Assembly: GCA_963702685.1 (NCBI GenBank)
Contig: CAVPDQ010000009.1
Coordinates: 310,001-374,000 of the forward strand
DNA length: 64,000 nt
Reading direction: 5' to 3'
Origin: AP-15 sp963702685
GTDB taxonomy: Bacteria > Pseudomonadota > Alphaproteobacteria > ATCC43930 > CGMCC-115725
Part shown: positions 53,720 through 62,026 of the stretch, piece after piece
Layout: each line of letters opens with the position of its first letter
How positions within the stretch are numbered: the stretch's first letter is position 1
Made by a program: the position numbers and the translations under genes
Notes under the pieces: generated by a model
The model's database searches: none
Told to the model about the DNA's origin: nothing
What the model saw: the letters and a program-made list of their open reading frames with translations, nothing else

Positions 53720-54508
53720 TCATAATGCCCGCACCTCCATCCGGATCGGCCCTTCGGCCCGGCCGTTGATAAACTGGTCGACATAGGGGTTGCCGGAGCG
53801 GTCGATCTCGGCGGTCGGCCCGTGCCAGACGATGCGGCCTTCGTGCAGCATCGCGATCCGGTCGGCGATCTTGCGGGCGCTCGTCATGTCGTGGGTGATC
53901 GACACCGCGGTCGCGCCCAACTCGCGCACGCATTTCTGGATCAGGTCGTTGATCACATCGGCCATGATCGGGTCGAGGCCGGTGGTCGGCTCGTCGAAAA
54001 AGATGATCTCGGGCTCGGCCGCGATCGCACGGGCGAGCGCCACCCGCTTTTGCATGCCGCCCGACAGCTCGGCCGGGCGCAATTCGCCGACCTCGGCATC
54101 GAGGCCCACCGCCGCCAATTTGGCGAGCGCGGTTTTCTTTGCTGCCTGCCGCTCCATGCGGCGCCCTTGGATCAGCCCGAACGCGACATTCTCCCATACG
54201 CGCAGCGAATCGAACAGAGCGCCGCCCTGGAACAGCATGCCGAATTTCTGCATCAGCCGCGCGCGCGCGGCGCGCCCGAGCCGCGTCGTTTCGACACCGT
54301 CGATGCGAACCGACCCGGCATCCGGGCGCAACAGGCCGAGGATGCACCGAACCAGCACGGATTTGCCGGTCCCCGACCCGCCGATGACGACGAGGCTTTC
54401 GCCTTCGGCGCAGTCGATGTCGATGCCGTCGAGCACGCGATGGCGTCCGAAGGACTTTTCCAGTCCGCGGACCGCGACCTTTGCCGGCGCTGCGCTGGTC
54501 CCGCTCAT
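53720..54508 (-). CDS. Second Mla-type ABC transporter ATPase (MlaF-like)
   Basis: A 262-residue ATPase with Walker A GGSGTGKSVLVR, FQGGALFDSLRVWENVAFGL, signature LSGGMQKRVALARAI, Walker B IIFFDEPTTGLDP and switch His SITHDMTS. The start overlaps the upstream permease stop (ATGA), so the two form a module. No MCE gene follows; the periplasmic partner must be encoded elsewhere. A complete Mla operon is 8 kb away. Confidence 0.92.
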   Translation of the reverse strand: MSGTSAAPAKVAVRGLEKSFGRHRVLDGIDIDCAEGESLVVIGGSGTGKSVLVRCILGLLRPDAGSVRIDGVETTRLGRAARARLMQKFGMLFQGGALFDSLRVWENVAFGLIQGRRMERQAAKKTALAKLAAVGLDAEVGELRPAELSGGMQKRVALARAIAAEPEIIFFDEPTTGLDPIMADVINDLIQKCVRELGATAVSITHDMTSARKIADRIAMLHEGRIVWHGPTAEIDRSGNPYVDQFINGRAEGPIRMEVRAL

Positions 54509-55281
54509 CGCGCGAACAGCGCCTGGGTGATGCCGTAGTCGAAAACCAGGATCAGGATCGAGGCGGACACCACGGCATAGGTCGTTGCCTGGCCCACGCC
54601 CTGCGCGCCGCCGCGCGAGTGATAGCCGTGATAGCAGCCCATCAGCGCGATGATAAAACCGAAAACGGCGGCCTTGACGAGGCCCGAGCCGACATCGCTC
54701 ACCTCCAGATATTGCTCGGTGCGGGCGAGATAGGCCGCAGGATTAAAGCCGAATTTGTAAACGCCGACGAGATAGCCGCCGAAAACGCCGATAATGTCGG
54801 CGACCAGGACCAGGAGCGGCAAGGTGACCAGACCGGCGATCAGCCGCGGCACGACCAGATAGCGCAGCGGGTCGGTGGAGAGCGTGGTCAGCGCGTCGAT
54901 CTGGTCGGTGACGCGCATCGTCCCGATCTCGGCGGCCATCGCGGCACCGACCCGGCCGGCGACCATCAGCCCGGCGATGACCGGCCCCAATTCGCGCGTC
55001 ACCGACAGGACGACCACCGTTGCGACCGCGCTTTCGGCGGCGAAGCGGCTGAACCCGGTATAGGATTGCAGCGCCAGCACCATGCCGGTGAAGATCGCGG
55101 TGAGCCCGACGACCGGCAGCGAGAAATAGCCGATATCGAGCATCTGGCGCAGCATCGCGCGCAGGTGATAGGGCGGCGAGAACAGCGTCGCCAAGGCCAT
55201 CAGCGCGAACAGGACGACACGCCCGGCGGCCATCAGAAAGCCGATAAAGGCGGCGCCGATCGCGGCGAGAAGGTTCAGCAT
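54505..55281 (-). CDS. Second Mla-type ABC transporter permease (MlaE-like)
   Basis: A 258-residue permease without a STAS domain: HLRAMLRQMLDIGYFSLPVVGLTAIFTGMVLALQSY, VAGRVGAAMAAEIGTMRVTDQIDALTTLSTDP and a C-terminal span. It is paired with the ATPase gene and overlaps the alr 3' end by 7 bp. It probably works in outer-membrane lipid asymmetry, as MlaFE does. Confidence 0.92.
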   Translation of the reverse strand: MLNLLAAIGAAFIGFLMAAGRVVLFALMALATLFSPPYHLRAMLRQMLDIGYFSLPVVGLTAIFTGMVLALQSYTGFSRFAAESAVATVVVLSVTRELGPVIAGLMVAGRVGAAMAAEIGTMRVTDQIDALTTLSTDPLRYLVVPRLIAGLVTLPLLVLVADIIGVFGGYLVGVYKFGFNPAAYLARTEQYLEVSDVGSGLVKAAVFGFIIALMGCYHGYHSRGGAQGVGQATTYAVVSASILILVFDYGITQALFAR

Positions 55282-56387
55282 CGGAAGCGGCCCCCGCGAT
55301 AGACCCGATGATAGCGCGGCCCGAGCGCCGTCAGGATTTCATAGCCGATGGTGCCGGCGTCGGCAGCCGCCGCATCGACCCCGTAATCGTCGCCCAAAAG
55401 CTCGATCAGCCCGCCGCGCTGCGCCAGCGACGGCTCGACCGCGGAGACGTCGAAGACGGCGAGGTCCATCGAGACCCGGCCGACCAGCGGCACCCGCTCG
55501 CCGCCGAGGAAGCCGCAGCCGCGATGGCTCAGCGAACGCAGCAAGCCGTCGGCATAGCCGGCCGCTGCCGTGGCGAGCCGCCCCGGCGCCGCCATCACAT
55601 GGGTCGCGCCGTAACCGACCGGCTGGCCCTTTTCGACTTCGCGGATTTGCAGGATTCGCGCGCCGAGCCGCACGACCGGACGCATCGGGTTGTTCCCGCC
55701 GGGCTGCGGATTGACGCCGTAGAGCGCCGCACCCGGCCGCACAAGATCGAAATGAAAAGCCGGGCCAAGAAAGATCCCGGACGACGCGGCGAGGCTTTTC
55801 GGCGTGCCGGCAAAGCGCTCGCAGGCCGCGGCAAACCTCGCCCGCTGGCGCTCGTTCAGCGGATGGCCAGGGTCGTCGGCGCAGGCGAGATGGCTGACCA
55901 GGCCGCGCCAGCGAATGCTCGCCCGCGCGGACGGGTCCTCGGCGAGATCGTCGAATTCGCGTGGGCCGAGGCCGAGCCGGGCCATTCCGGTATCGACTTG
56001 CAGCATCGCCGGAGCGGAAGAGGGGGCGGTCTCTCGCCACTCGGCGATCTGACCGGGGTCGTTGAGGAGCGGGACAAACCCCAGCGCCGCCATTTCCGCC
56101 GACGAGCCCCCGACCGGCCCGTTCAAGACCGCAATTTCGCACGCCTCGGCGAGGACGCGGCGCAGCGCGATCGCCTCGTCGAGGGTCGCGACAAAAAACA
56201 AGCGACAGCCCGCGCTGGCGAGAGCGGGGGCCACTTCCGCCGCACCGAGGCCATAGGCGTCGGCCTTGACCACCGCGGCGCAGAGAGCCGGCGCCGCCCG
56301 CGCCGCAAGGGCGCGCCAGTTGGCGACGATCGCGTCGAGATCGATTTCGAGGACGGCGCCGGTGCGCAGGGACGGGTCGATCGCCAT
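55275..56387 (-). CDS. alr: Alanine racemase
   Basis: A 370-residue PLP enzyme supplying D-alanine for peptidoglycan. The PLP lysine is in AAVVKADAYGLGA; the catalytic Tyr region is PVGYGATHVM and the substrate-binding segment GRVSMDLAVFDVS. The start at 56387 (MAIDPSLRTGAVLEIDLDAI) aligns with the family; a longer frame to 56498 overlaps dnaB and is rejected. It lies 16 bp after dnaB. Confidence 0.94.
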   Translation of the reverse strand: MAIDPSLRTGAVLEIDLDAIVANWRALAARAAPALCAAVVKADAYGLGAAEVAPALASAGCRLFFVATLDEAIALRRVLAEACEIAVLNGPVGGSSAEMAALGFVPLLNDPGQIAEWRETAPSSAPAMLQVDTGMARLGLGPREFDDLAEDPSARASIRWRGLVSHLACADDPGHPLNERQRARFAAACERFAGTPKSLAASSGIFLGPAFHFDLVRPGAALYGVNPQPGGNNPMRPVVRLGARILQIREVEKGQPVGYGATHVMAAPGRLATAAAGYADGLLRSLSHRGCGFLGGERVPLVGRVSMDLAVFDVSAVEPSLAQRGGLIELLGDDYGVDAAAADAGTIGYEILTALGPRYHRVYRGGRFRC

Positions 56388-56403
56388 CTCGGCGCCGCCC
56401 CGC

Positions 56404-57930
56404 TCAGCGCGCAGCGGGCAAATGGTCGGGCGCGGCAAAATCGGCGAATTTTGTCGTTTCCGCGTCGAAGTGCAGCCGGATCGTGCCGATCGGGCCATGC
56501 CGCTGCTTGGCCACGATCACCTCGCCCTGCGCATAGACCTCGTTGAACCGCGCCTGCCAGCGCTCATAACGGTCATTGTACTTTTCCTCGGTTTCGTCCG
56601 CCCGGCGCAACGGCTGCGCCCGCGAAAGATAATATTCCTCGCGAAAAATAAACATGACGACATCGGCGTCCTGCTCGATCGACCCGGATTCGCGCAGATC
56701 GGCGAGCATCGGCCGCTTGTCCTCGCGCTGCTCGACGGCGCGCGACAATTGCGACAAGGCCAAGACCGGCACGTTCAGCTCCTTGGCCAACGCCTTCAAC
56801 CCGCGGGTAATATCGCCAATCTCCTGCACCCGGTTTTCCAGCGAGCGCACCTGCACCGAGGGGCGCAGCAATTGCAGGTAATCGACGACGATCAGCCCGA
56901 GCCCCTGTTGGCGCGTCAGCCGCCGGGCGCGGGTGCGCAATGCCGACACGCTCAAGGCCGGGGTATCGTCGATATAGAGCGGCAGCGATTGCAGGCGGTG
57001 GCTCGCCTGGACGAATTGATCGAAATCCTCGTGGCTGACATCGCCGCGGCGGATGCGGTCGGACGAGACGCCCGATTCCTCGGCGAGGATGCGGGTGGCG
57101 AGCTGCTCGGCCGACATTTCGAGCGAGAAAAACCCGGTGACCGCACCGTCCTCGGCCTGGGTGCGGCCGTCGGCGCCGACAACCGCTTTATAGGCCTTGG
57201 CCGCATTGAAGGCGATGTTGGTGGCGAGCGCGGTCTTGCCCATCGACGGCCGGCCGGCGAGGATCACCAGATCCGACGGGTGCAGGCCGCCCAGCTTTTT
57301 GTCGAGATCGGCAAATCCGGTCGCGACGCCGACCGTCTGGCCGCTCTTCTTGAACGCCGCCTCGGCATTGACGATGGCGCTCGTCAGCGCCGCGCCAAAG
57401 CCGCGAAAACCGCCTTCGGCCTGGCCCGCGGTAGCGAGGTCGAAAAGCTTTTTCTCGGCGCGCTCGATCTGCTCGGTCGCCGGGTCGTCCAAATCCTGGC
57501 GAAAGGCGTCGTTGACGACATCCTCGCCGACCGTGATCAGCTCGCGCCGCAAATGGAGGTCATGGATGATCCGGCCGTAACCCTCGGTGTTGATGATCGT
57601 GACCGCCGAGCGGGCGAGGTCGAGCAAATAGCGCGCCCCGCCGATCGCCGCCAAGGCGCCGTCCTGGTCGAACAGGTTCTGAAGCGTCACCGGGTTGGCG
57701 AACTGGCCGCGCTCGATCAGCTTGCCGATCGCGGCATAGATGCGGCCGTGGACCGCGTTGCCAAAATGCTCGGGCGCCAAAAATTCGGAGACGCGCGGAT
57801 AGGCGGCATTGCTGATCAAAAGCGCGCCCAAAAGGGCCTGCTCGGCCTCGGTGTTGTAGGGGGCGGTGCGGATCGGCTCGGGCTCGGCCTCGCGCAGCGG
57901 CGTGACCCGCGTCGTCATCGTCGTTTCCAT
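56404..57930 (-). CDS. dnaB: Replicative DNA helicase
   Basis: A 508-residue hexameric helicase. The N-terminal primase-interaction domain starts at YNTEAEQALLGALLISNAAYPRV. The C-terminal RecA-like motor has Walker A GRPSMGKTALATN, VVDYLQLLRPS (Walker B) and LSQLSRAVEQREDKRP (H3/arginine-finger region). The start is ATG 57930 or 57918. It heads the leftward alr-mla-radA-cvpA-purF block. The ribosomal genes rpsF-rpsR-rplI, often upstream of dnaB, are not here. Confidence 0.94.
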   Translation of the reverse strand: METTMTTRVTPLREAEPEPIRTAPYNTEAEQALLGALLISNAAYPRVSEFLAPEHFGNAVHGRIYAAIGKLIERGQFANPVTLQNLFDQDGALAAIGGARYLLDLARSAVTIINTEGYGRIIHDLHLRRELITVGEDVVNDAFRQDLDDPATEQIERAEKKLFDLATAGQAEGGFRGFGAALTSAIVNAEAAFKKSGQTVGVATGFADLDKKLGGLHPSDLVILAGRPSMGKTALATNIAFNAAKAYKAVVGADGRTQAEDGAVTGFFSLEMSAEQLATRILAEESGVSSDRIRRGDVSHEDFDQFVQASHRLQSLPLYIDDTPALSVSALRTRARRLTRQQGLGLIVVDYLQLLRPSVQVRSLENRVQEIGDITRGLKALAKELNVPVLALSQLSRAVEQREDKRPMLADLRESGSIEQDADVVMFIFREEYYLSRAQPLRRADETEEKYNDRYERWQARFNEVYAQGEVIVAKQRHGPIGTIRLHFDAETTKFADFAAPDHLPAAR

Positions 57931-58077
57931 GCCGGAGACTAGCACCGCCGCCACCCTGTCCCGGCGCCGAAAACAATCCTCAGCCTGTGCAAGACGGGGA
58001 TGGCTTTTTACGCGGCTGCCCTTTGTATTGTCCCGGCCCAGGCCCGCCGAGCGGTTGGCATGACCACGTTCGGATGA

Positions 58078-59128
58078 TCAGGCGGCGAGGCGGTCGGAGT
58101 GGAAGCAGGCGGCGAAATGGCCGGGTGCTTTTTGCTCGAAGGGCGGGGCCTGGCGGCGGCAGATCTCGGTGGCAAAGGCGCAGCGGGGGGCGAACGGGCA
58201 GCCGAGGATCGCTTCGCGCAACGACGGCACGGTGCCGCGGATTTCGGCGAGGCGCGGCGGCTCGGCCCGGCCGACCGAAGCGCCAAGGCGCGGCACCGAG
58301 GCGAGGAGGCCTTGCGTGTAGGGGTGGAGCGGCTGTCGGAACAGCTGCTCGACCGGGGCTTCCTCGGCCTTTCGCCCGGCATACATGACGACGACGCGTT
58401 CGGCCATTTCGGCGACGACACCGAGATCGTGCGTGATCAGCACGATCGCGGCGTCGATCTCGGCCTTCAATTCGCGCATCAGATCGAGAATCTGGGCCTG
58501 GATCGTCACATCGAGCGCGGTCGTCGGCTCGTCGGCGATCAGAAGCTTCGGGCTGCAGGCGAGCGCCATTGCGATCATCACCCGCTGGCGCATGCCGCCC
58601 GAGAGCTGGTGCGGATATTCGGCCGCGCGCCGCGCAGGGTCGGGGATGTCGACGAGGCGCAGCATGTCGATCGCCTTTGCCATCGCCGCGCGGCGGTCGA
58701 GGCGCCGGTGCAGGACCAAGGTCTCGGCGATCTGCCGGCCGATCGTCAGCACCGGGTTCAACGAGGTCATCGGCTCCTGAAAGATCATTGAGATCTCGTT
58801 GCCGCGCACGGCGCGCATCTCGGCCTCGCTGAGGTCGAGGAGGTTGCGGCCGGCGAAGCGGATCGAGCCCGCGACGATGCGGCCGAGCGGCGCCGGCACG
58901 AGGCGCAAGATCGACAAGGCGGTCACTGTCTTGCCGCAGCCGCTCTCGCCGACGATCGCCAGCACCTCACCGGGCATAACGCTAAAGGAGACGCCGTCCA
59001 CGGCGCGCACGACGCCGTCGCGGGTGAAGAACGCGGTTTCGAGGCCGGTGACTTCGAGGAGCGGCGCGGCGCGCGGGCCCGGCGCCGGCGGAGCGTGCCT
59101 CGGCAGGCGCTGCCTGCGGCCCCGCCAT
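58078..59128 (-). pseudogene. Peptide/oligopeptide ABC transporter ATPase (DppD-like), probable +1 frameshift near the start
   Basis: It has Walker A GESGCGKTVTALSIL, Q-loop MIFQEPMTSLNPV, signature HQLSGGMRQRVMIAMAL, Walker B LLIADEPTTALDV and the C-terminal oligopeptide-transporter extension with Cys residues (GCPFAPRCAFATEICRR). In the core frame the first usable start is GTG 59010, which would delete the first beta-strand. That strand (APLLEVTGLETAFFTRDGVV) is encoded just upstream without a start. An ATG at 59128, 2 bp after the dppC stop, is one frame off. One extra base in GGGCCC (59075-59080) would join them into 349 residues. Confidence 0.82.
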
Positions 59129-59130
59129 GC

Positions 59131-60024
59131 TCACATCCGGCGTTGCAGGCGCGGATCGAGCGCGTCGCGCAAACCGTCGCCCAAAAGGTTGATCGCCAAC
59201 ACCGTGATCGACAGCATGATGCCGGGGAACAGCACGATGTAATAGGCGATCTCGAAGAAATCGCGGCCTTCGGCCATGATGTTGCCCCAGCTCGGGATGT
59301 TTGGCGGCGTGCCGACGCCGAGAAAGGAGAGGATCGCCTCGACGATCATCGCCGAGGCGGCGGTAAAGGTCGCCTGCACGAAAAGGGGGGGCAGGGCGTT
59401 GGGCAGGATATGCCGGGCAAGGATGCGCCATGGGCGGGTGCCGCTCGCCACCGCGGCCTCGACAAACGGCAATTCGCGCAAGCCCAGCACGACGCTGCGG
59501 ACGAGCCGTGCGATCCGCGGCACCTCGCCGACGGTGATGGCAAAGATCACGTTCTGCATGCTGGCGCGGGTCAATGCCATCAGCGCGATCGCGATCAGCA
59601 CCGACGGGATCGACATCAGCCCGTCCATGATCCGCATGACGATCGCGTCGGTCCACCGGCTGAAGCCGGTGACGAGGCCGATCGCGAGGCCGAGCCCGGT
59701 TGACAGGAGCGCCACCCCGAGCCCGACGATCAGCGACACGCGCGCGCCGTAGATCGTGCGGCTGTAGACGTCGCGGCCGAGCATGTCGGTGCCGAACCAG
59801 TGCTCGGCCGACGGCCATCTGAGCCGCGCGATCGGCGAAATGGCCTGCGGGTCTTGCGTGCCGAGCCAGGGGGCAAAGATCGCCATCGCCGCCATCACCG
59901 CGAGCAAGGCCATGCCGACGACGATCGTCGGGTGGCGCCGGACCGTGGCGCGCCAGCTGTGCTTTGGCGCCGTCGCGACGGCGGCGGGCAGGGTCAGCGC
60001 GATCTCGGTCGGCGCGACGGTCAT
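59131..60024 (-). CDS. Peptide/oligopeptide ABC transporter permease (DppC-like)
   Basis: A 297-residue inner-membrane permease with an N-terminal span, the DppC/OppC motif HWFGTDMLGRDVYSRTIYGARVSL and the EAA-type coupling loop (FVEAAVASGTRPWRILARHILPN). It partners the DppB-like permease 6 bp upstream. Substrate specificity would be set by a binding protein not present in the window. Confidence 0.92.
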   Translation of the reverse strand: MTVAPTEIALTLPAAVATAPKHSWRATVRRHPTIVVGMALLAVMAAMAIFAPWLGTQDPQAISPIARLRWPSAEHWFGTDMLGRDVYSRTIYGARVSLIVGLGVALLSTGLGLAIGLVTGFSRWTDAIVMRIMDGLMSIPSVLIAIALMALTRASMQNVIFAITVGEVPRIARLVRSVVLGLRELPFVEAAVASGTRPWRILARHILPNALPPLFVQATFTAASAMIVEAILSFLGVGTPPNIPSWGNIMAEGRDFFEIAYYIVLFPGIMLSITVLAINLLGDGLRDALDPRLQRRM

Positions 60025-60030
60025 TGCCGC

Positions 60031-60972
60031 TCAATACCGGATGCGCGGATCGAGGAATGTATAGCTGAGATCGACCAACAGGTTGATCGTCACGTAAGCA
60101 AACGAAAAGATCAGGATGATCCCCTGGATCACCGGATAGTCGCGGCTCAGGATCGCATCGACGGTCAGGCGCCCGATGCCGGGGATGGCGAACACGGTCT
60201 CGGTGACGACGACGCCGCTGATCAAGAGCCCCACGCCGATGCCGATGATCGTCGCGATCGGCACCGCGGCGTTTTTCAGCGCATGGCCCACCAGCATGCG
60301 CCCGTTCGACAAGCCCTTGGCCTGGGCGGTACGGATATAGTCCTGCGCCAGGACGTCGAGCATGCTGGCGCGGGTGATGCGGGCGATCAATGCGGTGTAG
60401 ACTGTGCCCAGACCGATCGTCGGCAGCACGATATGCGACAGGAACGGCAGAAAGCCGCGGCTGATGCTGACATAGCCCTGCACCGGCAACAGCGGGATGC
60501 CGATCGCAAAGACATAGATCAGGATGTAGGCGAGCACAAAAACCGGCACCGAAAAGCCCAGGACGGCGAAGATCATGACGCCGCGGTCGATCAGCGAGCC
60601 CGCCTTCCAGGCGGCGACGACGCCCATCGGGATCGCGACCGCGATCGAGGCGACGAGGGTCGAAAGGGTCAGCGCCACGGTCGGCTCGACCCGCTGCATG
60701 ATCAGCGCCGAGACCGGCAGGTTGGTGAAGATCGAGGTGCCGAGATCGCCGTGCAGCAGCCGCCAGAGCCAGTGGACAAACTGCCAGTAGAGCGGCTGGT
60801 CGAGACCGAGCGCGGCGCGGATATGGGCGATGTCGGCCGTGGTCGCGGTGTCGCCGGCGATGATCGCGGCGGGGTCGCCGGGGCTCAGATGCAGCAGCGC
60901 AAAGACAAAGAGCGCCACGACGACCATGACCGGGATCGTCGCCAGGACGCGGCGAACGACATAGGCCAGCAT
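60031..60972 (-). CDS. Peptide/oligopeptide ABC transporter permease (DppB-like)
   Basis: A 313-residue permease: VRRVLATIPVMVVVALFVFALLHLSPGDPA at the N terminus (the typical DppB start), the coupling loop DYIRTAQAKGLSNGRMLVGHALKNA, and the C-terminal LSYTFLDPRIRY. It is the first gene of the visible dppBCD unit. No substrate-binding protein gene lies upstream; mazF follows after 149 bp. Confidence 0.92.
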   Translation of the reverse strand: MLAYVVRRVLATIPVMVVVALFVFALLHLSPGDPAAIIAGDTATTADIAHIRAALGLDQPLYWQFVHWLWRLLHGDLGTSIFTNLPVSALIMQRVEPTVALTLSTLVASIAVAIPMGVVAAWKAGSLIDRGVMIFAVLGFSVPVFVLAYILIYVFAIGIPLLPVQGYVSISRGFLPFLSHIVLPTIGLGTVYTALIARITRASMLDVLAQDYIRTAQAKGLSNGRMLVGHALKNAAVPIATIIGIGVGLLISGVVVTETVFAIPGIGRLTVDAILSRDYPVIQGIILIFSFAYVTINLLVDLSYTFLDPRIRY

Positions 60973-61121
60973 CGGACTATCGCGATGGCGTGACGGGCCG
61001 GCGGACGGTGAGCCTCATTCCCGGCTTCCTGTCCGAGAATTTTTACCGTTGCGACCTTACGCGCTTCGGCGCAAACGGTCCAACGGCCCTGGCTTGCGCG
61101 GCTCGTGCTGCTTCGAAAAAA

Positions 61122-61466
61122 TTATATCGTGATGAAGCTCAGCAGCTTTGCGCGGACCAGTTGAGCGATCTGCGTGGGCACCGCGGCGCCGGCGAAATGA
61201 ACCGGGCGCGCGTGCGTATCGATGCTGCGGATGTGGCTGACCAGGATTTCGCCGGCGATCGGAAGTCCTGCGGGCAGCACGACGCTGGTCGGGAACGGGC
61301 AAATCCGCGATGTGATCGGGCATACGACAGCCAGACCCGTATTCGCGGTGAAGGCAGAGCCGGAGACGACGAGCGCCGGGCGGCGGCCGGCTTGCTCGCG
61401 CCCCCTGGTGGGATCGAAATCCGTCCAGATCAGATCGCCGCTGTCGGGCAAATAAGCCGGCCCCAT
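61122..61466 (-). CDS. mazF: MazF/PemK-family mRNA interferase toxin
   Basis: A 114-residue toxin with the family pattern DSGDLIWTDFDPTRGREQAGRRPALVVSGSAFTANTGLAVVCPIT and the later S-HIRSIDTHAR segment containing the conserved Ser/Arg region. It cleaves RNA at short motifs unless bound by its antitoxin. The start at 61466 (MGPAYLPDSG) overlaps the antitoxin stop by one base (TGATG), so the pair is translationally coupled. A longer frame to 61535 is rejected. Confidence 0.9.
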   Translation of the reverse strand: MGPAYLPDSGDLIWTDFDPTRGREQAGRRPALVVSGSAFTANTGLAVVCPITSRICPFPTSVVLPAGLPIAGEILVSHIRSIDTHARPVHFAGAAVPTQIAQLVRAKLLSFITI

Positions 61467-61726
61467 CAGTCTTCGACGACCTCCCGCCCGACATCCGGAC
61501 CCCAATCGAAGGCCCCGGCGTAGAGCGCGCGCCACGCTGCGGGGCTTTTGCCGCGAAACAGGTCTTCCAGCGTAAAATGCGGCGCGGCGCGGCGGATCAC
61601 GATGTCTCCATCATGCGAATCGATTTCCACGCGCTCGCCACTGCGCAGACCGACGGCCTCGGCGACTTCTCCTGGAAATCTGATGGCTAAATTTCGGCCC
61701 CACCTGCCGACCGTCACATGCGGCAT
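61466..61726 (-). CDS. mazE: MazE/AbrB-family antitoxin
   Basis: An 86-residue swapped-hairpin AbrB-type antitoxin: VTVGRWGRNLAIRFPGEVAEAVGLRSGERVEI, followed by an acidic C-terminal tail that would wrap the toxin. AGGAG stands at the right distance before the ATG at 61726. Upstream in-frame sequence to 61975 has no RBS and is not part of the gene. The MazEF complex usually represses its own promoter. Confidence 0.9.
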   Translation of the reverse strand: MPHVTVGRWGRNLAIRFPGEVAEAVGLRSGERVEIDSHDGDIVIRRAAPHFTLEDLFRGKSPAAWRALYAGAFDWGPDVGREVVED

Positions 61727-62026
61727 CGCTTTCTCCTGTTGAGGATATTCCGAAGATAGTCCGCTGGCGGACAGGTTTCCAGGCGGCATTCCATCATGCG
61801 ATTGCATGGAGGTCGGGGATGAGGCAAGCTGCCGCACCGAAAAGACGGGCGCGCGCGCCGTTCCCGTCATATCTGCACGGCAGATCAAACGAGACGAAAC
61901 ATGACGATCGGCAGAAGTCCGGCTATATAAGATCGGGCCGATGGCGGACGCGGAATTCACCGGACCAGCGGCCAAAACAGCAACAGGGCCGGATCGGGCC
62001 TCGCTCGGTTCGGCGAGAGGAGCCTA
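61727..62026. other. Divergent intergenic region between mazE and the GltD-like gene
   Basis: About 300 bp that should hold both promoters. A TATATAAGATC stretch near 61924 resembles half of the palindrome at 116-131 but lacks the other half. No ORF is supported. Confidence 0.4.

Noticed and set aside
61921..61933. TATATAAGATC as a third copy of the ATATCTTATA operator
   Set aside because: Only one half matches; the other half of the palindrome is absent, so it is not counted as a site.
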